Source: PALSA-505 sp963702235 (lineage in GTDB: Bacteria > Actinomycetota > Actinomycetes > Streptosporangiales > Streptosporangiaceae). From it: a DNA stretch of 64,000 nucleotides. Below, one piece after another: positions 51,446 through 59,514 of this stretch (positions are counted from its first letter, which is position 1; every line of letters begins with the position of its first letter). The DNA lies in contig CAVPBZ010000029.1 of the NCBI GenBank assembly GCA_963702235.1, forward strand, positions 1 through 64,000, read 5' to 3'. The position numbers and the translations under genes are program-made. The notes under the pieces are model-generated. The model did not search any database. It was not told the origin of the DNA and worked only from the letters and a program-made list of their open reading frames with translations.

Positions 51446-52585
51446 ATGAGCGGTACCGTTGCGGCCGTCCTGGCGCTCGTCGTCGTCGCCCTGGCCGTGT
51501 TCACCGTGGTGCGCGCCGTCAGGATCGTGCCGCAGGCGACCTCGGGGCTGGTAGAGCGGTTCGGCCGCTACCACCGCACGCTCAACTCCGGGCTGAACAT
51601 CGTGATCCCGTTCATCGACCGGCTCCGGCCGCTGATCGACATGCGCGAGCAGGTGGTGAGCTTCCCGCCGCAGCCGGTCATCACCCAGGACAACCTGGTG
51701 GTCAGCATCGACTCCGTCATCTACTTCCAGGTGACCGACCCGCGCGCCGCCACCTACGAGGTGGCCAACTTCATAACCGCGGTCGAGCAGCTCACCGTGA
51801 CCACGCTGCGCAACGTGGTCGGCGGCATGGACCTGGAGCGGACCCTGACGTCGCGGGACCAGATCAACAGCGAGCTGCGGCGCGAGCTCGACGAGGCCAC
51901 CGGCAAGTGGGGCATCCGGGTGGGCCGGGTCGAGCTGAAGGCGATCGAGCCGCCGTCGTCCATCCAGGACTCGATGGAGAAGCAGATGCGCGCCGACCGC
52001 GACAAGCGGGCCGCGATCCTCAGCGCGGAGGGCGAGAAGCAGGCCGCGATCCTGAGCGCGGAGGGCGGCAAGCAGGCGGCCGTGCTGCGGGCCCGTGGCG
52101 AGGCGGAAGCCGTGGTGCTGCAGGCGCGCGGTGAGGCCGAGGCCCGCGCGCTCCGGGCCAAGGGCGAGGCGGACGCGATCACCACGGTGTTCCGCGCGAT
52201 CCACGAGGGCCACCCGGACACCGAACTGCTCGCCTATCAGTACCTGCAGATGCTGCCGCAGATCGCCCAGGGTGACGCGAACAAGATCTGGATCGTGCCC
52301 AGCGAGCTGGGCAAGGCACTCGAGGGGCTCGGCGGCTTCTTCCCCTCGGCTCCCGGGTCACGCGACCGCGGCAATGGCAGCGGCCCGTACCCGTTCCCCG
52401 ACAGCGCGACGGCCACCTTCACGGAAGGCACGACGGCCAGGCTCTCCGACAGCACGACGGCCACGGTTCCGGATGGCCCGACGGCCGGGCTCTCCGACGG
52501 CACGACGCCCGTGCTCTCGGACGGCTCGACGGCCACGCTCTCTGACCCCACGCCGGGGAGCGCGGGACCGCGCAGGGGAGGATGA
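51446..52585 (+). CDS. SPFH/Band-7 (flotillin/stomatin-like) membrane protein
   Basis: 379 residues. One N-terminal transmembrane helix (VAAVLALVVVALAVFTVVRA), Band-7 domain GLVERFGRYHRTLNSGLNIV, DNLVVSIDSVIYFQVTDPRA, VVGGMDLERTLTSRDQINSE, ELKAIEPPSSIQDSMEKQMR. A coiled coil with repeated AILSAEGEKQAAIL and ARGEAEAVVLQ units follows (about 200-250), then a variable Ser/Thr/Asp-rich tail with DSTTA-like repeats. Forms membrane-associated oligomers that organise or protect membrane proteins. Usually paired with NfeD; none here. ATG 51446. Confidence 0.92.
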   Translation: MSGTVAAVLALVVVALAVFTVVRAVRIVPQATSGLVERFGRYHRTLNSGLNIVIPFIDRLRPLIDMREQVVSFPPQPVITQDNLVVSIDSVIYFQVTDPRAATYEVANFITAVEQLTVTTLRNVVGGMDLERTLTSRDQINSELRRELDEATGKWGIRVGRVELKAIEPPSSIQDSMEKQMRADRDKRAAILSAEGEKQAAILSAEGGKQAAVLRARGEAEAVVLQARGEAEARALRAKGEADAITTVFRAIHEGHPDTELLAYQYLQMLPQIAQGDANKIWIVPSELGKALEGLGGFFPSAPGSRDRGNGSGPYPFPDSATATFTEGTTARLSDSTTATVPDGPTAGLSDGTTPVLSDGSTATLSDPTPGSAGPRRGG

Positions 52586-52680
52586 CACGCCGCGCGGCCC
52601 GGCTATGTGACGCGAAGGCCCGGGCCGGGCCGGCGACGCGCACGGCCGGGGCCCGGCAGGTGACGCGCGGCGCGCGTCGG

Positions 52681-53658
52681 TCAGGTTTGCGGCTTGACCT
52701 GGACGATGCCCGACTCGGTGATCTGCGTGTCGAAGGCGGGCTGCCGTGCTGTGGCCGGCCCGTGCACGACCACCCCGTCGGCGAGGCGAAACGTGCTGCC
52801 GTGCCACGGGCACGCCACGCAGAGGTCGACACCCTCCGAGACAAGCCGCCCCTGGTGCAGCGGCCCGCCGAGATGCGCGCAGTGGTCGGCGAGGGCGCGT
52901 ACCTCGGTTCCCTGGCGGAGCACCACCAGGCTGAGGTAGCCGAGCGGCAGCCGGACCAGGCGGCCGTCAGGCAGATCCCGGACCCGGCACAGATCGTGCC
53001 AGCCCAGCGGGGCCAGGTGGGCCACCGGCTCGGCGTGGCTGGCGCCGGCGCCCATCCGGAAGGCGAGGTGGCCGCCCAGGTAACCCCCGGCTGCCGCCGC
53101 CGTCAGGCCGCCGAACGAGAGCAGCTTGCCGCCGCGGTCCCGGCCGGCCGCGCGCGCCAGCAGTGACGCGGAGTACAGCGCGGTCGCCATCGCGCCGGAC
53201 GCGGCGTGCACGAACCCGACCCGCTGCTGCTCGCGGTGCAGCTCCGACCAGTCGGCCAGCCCCGCCGCGGCTGCAGGCGCGGCGCCCGCGATCCCGGCTG
53301 CGATCAGCACCCGCGATGCCCGTGACGTGCCGGGAATCAGGTCGAGCAGCGCGGCCGAGACCCAGCAGCCGATCGGCAGCTGGACCAGCGGCGGGTGGGC
53401 CGGCTGGCCCAGCGGCACCCCGTGCAGCAGGTCGGCGGTGCCGCGGCGGCGCAGCGCTCCGCTTACCGCCCCGGCGAGGGCCGCGGTGGCGCGGTCGAGG
53501 GCGCCGGCGTGCTCGATCCCCTCGGCCAGGTCCACCGGGCGCGGCAGCACGCCGGGCAGGCGCCGGCGCGGCAGGCCGTGCCGCGGGCCGGTGCCGTCGT
53601 CGGGTTCACGCGGGGCTCGGGCGCCGCGCGAGAAGGGCAGAGGGCGAGGAGCATTCAC
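52681..53658 (-). CDS. Membrane Rieske [2Fe-2S] protein with DUF2231 helices
   Basis: 325 residues. Four or so hydrophobic segments in the first 230 residues (VQLPIGCWVSAALLDLIPG; AAGIAGAAPAAAAGLADWSE; FVHAASGAMATALYSASLLA; LTAAAAGGYLGGHLAFRMG) match the DUF2231/CrgA-type membrane domain. A C-terminal Rieske domain has DHCAHLGGPLHQGR and CPWHGSTFRLADG (C-x-H and C-x2-H ligands). Likely a membrane redox or electron-transfer protein, domain order as in actinobacterial DUF2231-Rieske proteins. GTG 53658. Convergent with 51446 gene. Confidence 0.85.
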   Translation of the reverse strand: MNAPRPLPFSRGARAPREPDDGTGPRHGLPRRRLPGVLPRPVDLAEGIEHAGALDRATAALAGAVSGALRRRGTADLLHGVPLGQPAHPPLVQLPIGCWVSAALLDLIPGTSRASRVLIAAGIAGAAPAAAAGLADWSELHREQQRVGFVHAASGAMATALYSASLLARAAGRDRGGKLLSFGGLTAAAAGGYLGGHLAFRMGAGASHAEPVAHLAPLGWHDLCRVRDLPDGRLVRLPLGYLSLVVLRQGTEVRALADHCAHLGGPLHQGRLVSEGVDLCVACPWHGSTFRLADGVVVHGPATARQPAFDTQITESGIVQVKPQT

Positions 53659-53848
53659 GTAACAGTCCGTACCCGGTGCCGGGCGCGCCCTACCACCCGC
53701 GTCCGGGAATACCCGGCGCCCGCGCGTCGCCCGGTGCCCTACGTCGTGGCGCTTGACACCTACCCGCCAGTAACACGGCGCACCGGCAGCAACCATAATG
53801 AGACTCCCGGCACCGCCGCTCCGGCGCGCGCCGCCGCGAGGAGGCACG

Positions 53849-55648
53849 ATGGACCTGGCCCCACCGCAACAGGTGCGACGCACCAGGCTCGACGCGGGCG
53901 ACGTGCAGCTCGCGGTCACCCAGCGCGGCGACCCCGCGCATCCCACGGTGGTGTTCGTGCACGGCTACCCGGACACCCAGGCGGTCTGGGATGAGCTCGC
54001 CGGGCTGCTGGCCGCCCGCTTCCATGTCGTCAGCTACGACGTCCGCGGCGCCGGCGAGTCAACCGCGCCCGGCGGCACCGCGGGCTACGCCTTCCCGCTG
54101 CTCATCGCCGACCTCGAAGCGGTCATCAAGGAGGTGAGCCCGGACCGGCCGGTGCACCTGGTCGGTCACGACTGGGGCTCGCTGCAGTGCTGGGAGGCGG
54201 TCAGCACGCCGAGCCTGGCGGGCCGGGTGGCCTCGTTCACCTCGATGTCCGGGCCCTCGCTGGACCAGGCGTCCGCCTGGCTGCGCCGCCGCGCGCTGCG
54301 CAGCCCCCGGGGCGCCGCCGACCTGGCCAGCCAGCTCAGCCGGTCCTGGTACATCGGCTTCTTCCAGCTGCCCGGCCTGCCCGAGCTGGCCTGGCGCCGC
54401 AGGCTCGGCCGCCAGTGGGGGGAGATGCTGGCCGCCGGGGGCATCAGCCCCCGCCCCGGTCACCCGGCCGACACCATCACCCAGGACGCGGTGAACGGCC
54501 TGTCGCTGTACCGGGCGAACATGCCGCGCCGGATGACCCGGCCGCAGCCGTCGAAGGTCGACATCCCGGTACAGGTGATCGTGGCCGCAGGCGACCGGTT
54601 CCTCACCGAGCAGACCCAGCTGTCGGCCCGCGGGTTCGTCCCGCGGCTGTGGCTGCGCCGGGTGCGCGCGCCGCACTGGGTGCAGCGGACCCATGCCGCC
54701 CAGCTGGCCGGCTGGATCGCCGAGTTCGCCGCGCACGTGGACGGGGAGCCCGCTACCCGCGAGCTCCGGCGGGCCGACGCGAGTCCCGGCCGCCAGCCGT
54801 TCGGCGGAAATCTTGTCGTGGTTACCGGAGCGGGCAGCGGCATCGGGCGCTCGGTCTGCCTCGCCTTCGCCGCGAACGGCGCGGAGATCGTCGCGGCCGA
54901 CCTCAACCTCGATACGGCCGGGCGGACCTGCGAGCTGATCGGCGCGCGCGGCGGGGTGGCGCACCCGTACCAGGTGGACGTGACCAGCCCGGCGGACATG
55001 GAGCGGTTCGCCGCCTGGGTGCGCGACCGCCACGGCGTCCCCGATGTCGTGGTGAACAATGCCGGGATCGCGATCGCCGGGTCCTTCCTCAAGCACACCG
55101 AGGAGGACTGGCGGCGGATCACCGACGTGAACCTGCTGGCCGTGGCGCGGGGCTGCCGGCTGTTCGGGGCGCAGATGGCCGAGCACGGCCAGGGCGGTCA
55201 CCTCGTCAACATCGCCTCGGCGGCGGCGTTCGCGCCGACCGCCATGCTGCCCGCGTACTCGGCCACCAAGGCCGCGGTGCGGATGCTCAGCGACTGCCTG
55301 CGCGCCGAGCTCGCGCCGGCCGGGATCGGGGTGAGCGCGATCTGCCCCGGCTTCACCAACACCGGGATCGGGCAGGCCACCCACTACGCCGGGACCAGCG
55401 GGGACGAGGAGGAGCGCATCCGGGCGGGCGCGACCAAGGCATTCCGGGTGCGGGGGTTCCCGCCGGAGAAGGTCGCGGTCGCGGTGCTGCGCGCGGTGCT
55501 CCGCAACCGGGCGATGGTGCCGGTCAACGCCGAGGCCCGCGTCGGCTACGCGCTGTCCCGGATCGCACCGGGGGCGCTGCGCTGGCTGGCGGGCCGCAGC
55601 GACGAGCGGTCGCTCGCGCGGCTGGAGCGGCTCGGCCGCCGCGGTTAA
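53849..55648 (+). CDS. ephD: EphD-type epoxide hydrolase-SDR fusion protein
   Basis: 599 residues. N-terminal alpha/beta hydrolase: VVFVHGYPDTQAVWDELAGL, VSYDVRGAGES, VHLVGHDWGSLQCWEAV (Asp nucleophile, about 107), DRFLTEQTQL, RAPHWVQRTHAAQLA (His). From about residue 325, an SDR: LVVVTGAGSGIGRSVCLAFA, VVVNNAGIAIAGSFLK, YSATKAAVRMLSDCL, ICPGFTNTGIGQAT. The layout equals Mycobacterium tuberculosis EphD (hydrolase-SDR), which affects mycolic-acid epoxy/keto metabolism there; here, in an organism without expected mycolates, the substrate is unclear. ATG 53849 after GAGGAGGCACG. The stop overlaps the convergent MarR gene by 4 bases. Confidence 0.9.
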   Translation: MDLAPPQQVRRTRLDAGDVQLAVTQRGDPAHPTVVFVHGYPDTQAVWDELAGLLAARFHVVSYDVRGAGESTAPGGTAGYAFPLLIADLEAVIKEVSPDRPVHLVGHDWGSLQCWEAVSTPSLAGRVASFTSMSGPSLDQASAWLRRRALRSPRGAADLASQLSRSWYIGFFQLPGLPELAWRRRLGRQWGEMLAAGGISPRPGHPADTITQDAVNGLSLYRANMPRRMTRPQPSKVDIPVQVIVAAGDRFLTEQTQLSARGFVPRLWLRRVRAPHWVQRTHAAQLAGWIAEFAAHVDGEPATRELRRADASPGRQPFGGNLVVVTGAGSGIGRSVCLAFAANGAEIVAADLNLDTAGRTCELIGARGGVAHPYQVDVTSPADMERFAAWVRDRHGVPDVVVNNAGIAIAGSFLKHTEEDWRRITDVNLLAVARGCRLFGAQMAEHGQGGHLVNIASAAAFAPTAMLPAYSATKAAVRMLSDCLRAELAPAGIGVSAICPGFTNTGIGQATHYAGTSGDEEERIRAGATKAFRVRGFPPEKVAVAVLRAVLRNRAMVPVNAEARVGYALSRIAPGALRWLAGRSDERSLARLERLGRRG

Positions 55649-56160
55649 CGGGCCGGGTCAGCGGTTGCGGCTTCCGGCTGCCGCAGCCGGTCCAGGTGCT
55701 CCCTGAGCACCTGCTCGGTCTTGGCCTGGAAGCCGATGATGAACTCGAGCTCCGCGTCGGTGTAGCCGTCCGCCACCTTCTTCCACGCCGCCAGCATCGG
55801 GGCGAAGACCGTGACGACATCACGCAGCACCGGCTCGATGATCAGGTTGATCACCACCCGGCGGCGGTCGCTGGGGTCGCGCTCGCGGCGCACGTAGCCC
55901 GCCTCCTCCAGCCGGTCCACCACGCCCGTGATGGACGCCGTGGTCAGCCCGGTCTGCTGCGCCAGCTGGCCAGCGGTGAGCCTGCCGCCGAGGCTGAGGA
56001 TGTTCAGGACGTTGAGGTCGGTGGGGTTGACGCCGATGCGCTGAGCGGCCGCCTGGCTCATCAGGTGCATGAACGAGCTCGTCCGGCGCAGCGAATCCTC
56101 GTACGCCGTCTCGAGTCCGGGCCGGCCCGGCTGGCCGGCCCCGGGCTGCTCCCAAGACAT
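55645..56160 (-). CDS. MarR-family transcriptional regulator
   Basis: 171 residues. Winged helix: NPTDLNVLNILSLGGRLTAG, QLAQQTGLTTASITGVVDRL, EEAGYVRRERDPSDRRRVVI with the wing sequence RDPSDRRR typical of MarR. N-terminal dimerisation helices RRTSSFMHLMSQAAAQRIGV and a C-terminal helix. ATG 56160. Divergent to the helical protein/NAD(P)-binding pair at 56256-57409, with a 95-base shared region that holds the CTAGAC inverted repeat. Likely represses itself and that pair, perhaps also ephD. Confidence 0.9.
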   Translation of the reverse strand: MSWEQPGAGQPGRPGLETAYEDSLRRTSSFMHLMSQAAAQRIGVNPTDLNVLNILSLGGRLTAGQLAQQTGLTTASITGVVDRLEEAGYVRRERDPSDRRRVVINLIIEPVLRDVVTVFAPMLAAWKKVADGYTDAELEFIIGFQAKTEQVLREHLDRLRQPEAATADPAR

Positions 56161-56255
56161 GCTTGGCTCCCTATTATCTAAGTTTCCTAGACTTCAAGTA
56201 AGCGAGATGTTAGGTTGTCTAGCGTAATGCAGAAGACCCTAGCAGGGGAGATCTC
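56161..56255. promoter_or_regulatory. Divergent promoter/operator region of marR and the winged-helix/NAD(P) pair
   Basis: CTAGAC (56187-56192) and GTCTAG (56217-56222) are inverted over 24 bases and AAGTTTCCTAGACTT is itself roughly palindromic. AT-richer than surroundings, with TAGATAAT-like minus-strand and TAGCGT-like plus-strand boxes. A plausible MarR operator; not proven. Confidence 0.45.
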
Positions 56256-56741
56256 ATGACTTCCGACACGAGCACGACCGACACCACGGCCGCCAGCGTC
56301 CGCGCCCTCGGCCCGGCGCTGGGACTGGCCGAGCGCACGCTGCGCCGGGGACTGCTCAGCGTGCTGGCCGAGACGGGCACCCCGGTCCTGACCTGGTACG
56401 CCTTCCAGCGGCTGTCCGTTTTCGACCTCGCGCCCACCGCGGCGGCCTTCCGCCGGGATCTCCGCGAGACGATGGATCTGGACGGCACCGCCGCCGCCGG
56501 GCTGCTGGCCGAGATCGTGGCCGCCGGCCTGATGCACGAGGTCAGCGACCCGGCCGGCGGCGAGGCGCGGATAGCCCGCACGGCCGCCGGGGAAGAGCGG
56601 GAGCGGCGTATCCGGGCCTCCCTCGCCGCTGGCACGGGCGAGCTGATCGCGCCGTTCGACCCGAAGGACATCGAGACGACCATCCGGACCCTGACCGCGC
56701 TCACCGAGCGGGCCCGCGCGCTGCACGCGGACGCGCAGTGA
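56256..56741 (+). CDS. Winged-helix-like protein of unknown function
   Basis: 161 residues. Mostly helical, LGPALGLAERTLRRGLLSVL, ETGTPVLTWYAFQRLSVFDL, MDLDGTAAAGLLAEIVAAGL, GEARIARTAAGEERERRIRA, pattern of a MarR/DUF-type winged helix (two-strand wing IARTAAGEER). N-terminal Thr/Ser-rich tail. The ATG at 56256 lies in the divergent region with MarR. The next gene follows by 35 bases. No named family recognised. Confidence 0.6.
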   Translation: MTSDTSTTDTTAASVRALGPALGLAERTLRRGLLSVLAETGTPVLTWYAFQRLSVFDLAPTAAAFRRDLRETMDLDGTAAAGLLAEIVAAGLMHEVSDPAGGEARIARTAAGEERERRIRASLAAGTGELIAPFDPKDIETTIRTLTALTERARALHADAQ

Positions 56742-56776
56742 GGAACCCCGGCGCGGCCGGGAGGGAGGAAACAGTC

Positions 56777-57409
56777 ATGCGGCTGGCCATCTTCGGCGCC
56801 ACCGGGCGCATCGGCGGGCAGCTGCTGAACTGGGCCATCGATGCCGGTCACGACGTTCACGTGCTGGCCCGCCAGCCGGAAGCGCTGCGGCCGCGGGACG
56901 GCCTGACCGTGACCGGGGGCGATGTCCTCGATCCGGCCGCGGTCGCCGCGGTCATCTCCGGGGCGGATGCGGTGCTGTCGGCCCTGGGCCCGCGGGGCCT
57001 GGACGGCTTCCGCGGGCCTGAGCTGCTGGCCCCGGCCGCGTCGAACATCGCCGACGCGATGCACAAGACCGGCGCGCACCGGCTGATCGCGGTGTCCGCC
57101 GCCGGCGCGTTCGTCACCGAGGACCCGGGCACGCCCTGGCTCATCCGGCTGATCCTGCCGCGCATCTTCGCCCGGCCGTTCGCTGACGTACGGGCGATGG
57201 AGCGGGTGGTCAGGGACAGCGACCTGGACTGGACGCTGGTCCGTGCGTCCAGGCTGGTCAACGATCCCGGGACGGGAGAGTACCGGGTACGGGCCGACTA
57301 CCCGCCGCCCGGCGGCGGCAAGATCGCCCGTGCCGACGTGGCGCACTTCATCGCCGCGGCGCTCACCTCGGGCAGCTACCTCCGCGAGTCGCCCGCCCTG
57401 GCCTACTGA
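56777..57409 (+). CDS. NAD(P)H-binding atypical SDR protein (NmrA/YwnB-like)
   Basis: 210 residues. Rossmann start MRLAIFGATGRIGGQLLNWA (GxTGxxG), HVLARQPEALRPRDG, VTGGDVLDPAAVAAVISGAD, HRLIAVSAAGAFVT, DWTLVRASRLV. The family consists of NAD(P)H-binding reductases or regulators (NAD(P)-binding, biliverdin reductase B-like or NmrA-like). No YxxxK motif, so sensor or flavin reductase activity is possible. ATG 56777 with GGGAGGAAACAGTC; a GTG at 56738 is in frame but unlikely. Co-transcribed with the upstream gene, probably under the MarR. Confidence 0.83.
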   Translation: MRLAIFGATGRIGGQLLNWAIDAGHDVHVLARQPEALRPRDGLTVTGGDVLDPAAVAAVISGADAVLSALGPRGLDGFRGPELLAPAASNIADAMHKTGAHRLIAVSAAGAFVTEDPGTPWLIRLILPRIFARPFADVRAMERVVRDSDLDWTLVRASRLVNDPGTGEYRVRADYPPPGGGKIARADVAHFIAAALTSGSYLRESPALAY

Positions 57410-57473
57410 CCCCAGCCCAGCCAGTCCGGCCCGGCACGGCACGGCCGCCGGCCAGGGCCGTCCGGCCCCGGCG

Positions 57474-57533
57474 ACCATGATCAACGCCTACTTTCACCCC
57501 ACCCGAGGGGTAGAACTAGGCGTTGATCATGGT
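57474..57533. repeat. Perfect 17-base inverted repeat with inner stem
   Basis: ACCATGATCAACGCCTA (57474-57490) is exactly the reverse complement of 57517-57533, and ACCCC/GGGGT pair within the loop. It lies between two convergent genes (57409 stop and 57616 stop), so it may be a bidirectional terminator, or a small repeat family element. Confidence 0.85.
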
Positions 57534-57615
57534 TGGAGTGGCTGCTAGCGGGGTGGCTTGGGGGCTCGGCCTGGGCGCGGGTCTAGCTGTCGGGCGGGCC
57601 ACGCCTGGGCGCGGG

Positions 57616-58721
57616 TCAGTTCTCGGCGCCGACCTTGATCGCGGCGTCTACCTCGCGCTGGCGGGCGGCGAGCTCGGCCGCGTACTTCTCGGCGTCCACC
57701 TGCTCGGCGATCTCCTCGTCCTGGCGCATGAGGGCTTCCAGGTCCGTCTGCGACGCGTCCAGCACGCCGAGGTTGAGGTAGGCGTGCTGCACCTTGGGGC
57801 CCCACAGCCCGATGTCCTTCACGCAGGGCACGATCCGGCTGAACAGCAGCGTGCGGAACGCCTGCTGGACCGGCGAGTGCTCGGTGAACTCCATGCACTC
57901 GTCCACGTTGTAGCCCATCCGCTCCCAGACCTCCTGCGCGCGGAACCTGTTGCGCATCAGGTAGCAGCCCTCGACGACGAACTCCTCGCGGTCGGCCCGC
58001 TCGGCCTCGGTCAGCCCGGCGTAGTAGTCGCGCAACGCGAGACGGCCGAAGGCCACGTGCCTGGCCTCGTCCTGCATGACGTAGGCCAGCAGCTGCTTGA
58101 CCAGCGGGTTCTGCGCCATGTCCCGGTGCACGCCGAAGGCCGCGAGGGCGAGGCCCTCGATCAGCACCTGCATGCCGAGGTAGGGCAGGTCCCAGCGGGA
58201 GTCGCTCAGCGCGTCGGCGAGCAGCTTGGCCAGGTCGTCGTTGATCGGGTAGTACAGGCCGATCTTCTCCCGCATGAACCGTGAGTACAGCTCGACGTGC
58301 CGGGCCTCGTCCATGGTCTGGGTGGCGGCATAGAACTTCGAGTCCATGTCCGGCACCGATTCCACGATCCGGGCCGCCACGGTCAGCGCGCCCTGCTCAC
58401 CGTGCAGGAACTGGCTGAACAGCCAGGCGGACAGGTGGTGGCTGAGCTCGTCGCGCTCGGACTGCGACAGGATGTCCCACTGGCGGGAGCCGTAGATTGG
58501 GCAGAACTCCTCGGAGATCTCCATCACGTTGGTGGGATCCACCGGCAGGTCCCAGTCGATCCGCTTGGTGGCGTCCCACTGCTTGTCCTTGCCGCGCTGG
58601 TACAGGTCCAGCAGCGGCTCCGGCCGCTGTCGTAGTCCCAGTTGAAGCGCGTCGCACCCGTGGCGGGGACATCCCAGGTCTCTCGCTCGACGGGCGTGGT
58701 GTAAAAGTCGTACGTGCTCAC
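57616..58721 (-). pseudogene. Diiron ferritin-like oxygenase (R2/desaturase-like), 1-base frameshift
   Basis: GTG 58721 (GGGAGGTCATGCC upstream) begins MSTYDFYTTPVERETWDVPA, TGATRFNWDYDSGR. At about 58620 one base is missing, and the frame resumes as EPLLDLYQRGKDKQWDATKR to the end. Diiron ligands: EQGALTVAARIVE, DEARHVELYSRFM, IEGLALAAF, DEARHVAFGRLAL (two D/ExxH pairs). About 367 residues in the unbroken form; belongs to the ferritin-like superfamily of small ribonucleotide-reductase/acyl-desaturase relatives common in actinobacteria. The catalytic half is intact; whether the lesion is real is unknown. Confidence 0.8.
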
Positions 58722-58839
58722 GGCATGACCTCCCAGGCAACGCCTACCACGTTACTCGCAAGTAGAACGCCGTTCTAGGGCTTGGTACGCGCGGATACCG
58801 GCAATTTGCGGCAGCGAGCCGGGCGCCCGTCCGGCCCGG

Positions 58840-59514
58840 TCAGGGGTCGAACCGGTAGCCCATGCCCGACTCGGTGAGCAGGTAGCGCGGCCGGGACGGC
58901 TCGGGCTCGAGCTTGCGGCGCAGCTGGGCCATGTAGACCCGCAGGTAGTTGCTCTCCGTCTCGTACGCCGGGCCCCAGACCTCCTGCAGCAGCTGCCGCT
59001 GGGTCACCAGCCGGCCGCGGTTGCGCACCAGCACCTCGAGCAGCTGCCATTCGGTGGGGGTCAGGCTCACGTTCCCGTCGTCGCGGCTCACCCGCTTGGC
59101 CGCGAGATCGACGGTGAAGTGCTCGGTCGTCACCACCGGCTCGTCCGGGGCCGGCGAGGCCCGGCGCACCGCCGCGCGCAGCCGGGCCAGCAGCTCGTCC
59201 ATGCCGAACGGCTTGGTGACATAGTCATCGGCACCCGCATCCAGCGCGGCCACCTTCTGGCTTTCCTGCCCCCACACCGACAGCACGATGATCGGCGTGG
59301 ACGTCCAGCCGCGCACCCCGCGGATCACCTCGGTGCCGTCCATGTCGGGCAGGCCGAGGTCGAGGATCATCACGTCCGGCCGGTCCCGCGCCACTGCGGC
59401 GAGCCCGGACGCGCCGTCGGTCGCCGTGCTCACCTCGTACTTGCGGGCCGTCAGGTTAATGCGCAGGGCCCGAACGATGGATGGCTCATCATCAACGACG
59501 AGCACACGGGTCAC
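58840..59514 (-). CDS. kdpE: KdpE-type OmpR-family response regulator
   Basis: 224 residues. Receiver: RVLVVDDEPSIVRALRINLT, phospho-Asp in DVMILDLGLPDMDG (about 53), YVTKPFGMDELLARL. DNA-binding winged helix: VSLTPTEWQLLEVLVRNRGR, YLRVYMAQLRRKLEPEPSRP, YLLTESGMGYRF. Typical KdpE. GTG 59514 overlaps the kinase stop. Usually activates kdpFABC potassium ATPase; no kdpFABC in this window, and the nearest transport gene is the divergent permease at 61638. Confidence 0.9.
   Translation of the reverse strand: MTRVLVVDDEPSIVRALRINLTARKYEVSTATDGASGLAAVARDRPDVMILDLGLPDMDGTEVIRGVRGWTSTPIIVLSVWGQESQKVAALDAGADDYVTKPFGMDELLARLRAAVRRASPAPDEPVVTTEHFTVDLAAKRVSRDDGNVSLTPTEWQLLEVLVRNRGRLVTQRQLLQEVWGPAYETESNYLRVYMAQLRRKLEPEPSRPRYLLTESGMGYRFDP

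Noticed and set aside
54187..56181. 664-residue plus-strand ORF
   Set aside because: Overlaps ephD in another frame and also runs antisense to marR; its Arg/Gly-rich sequence is typical of a GC-rich shadow frame.
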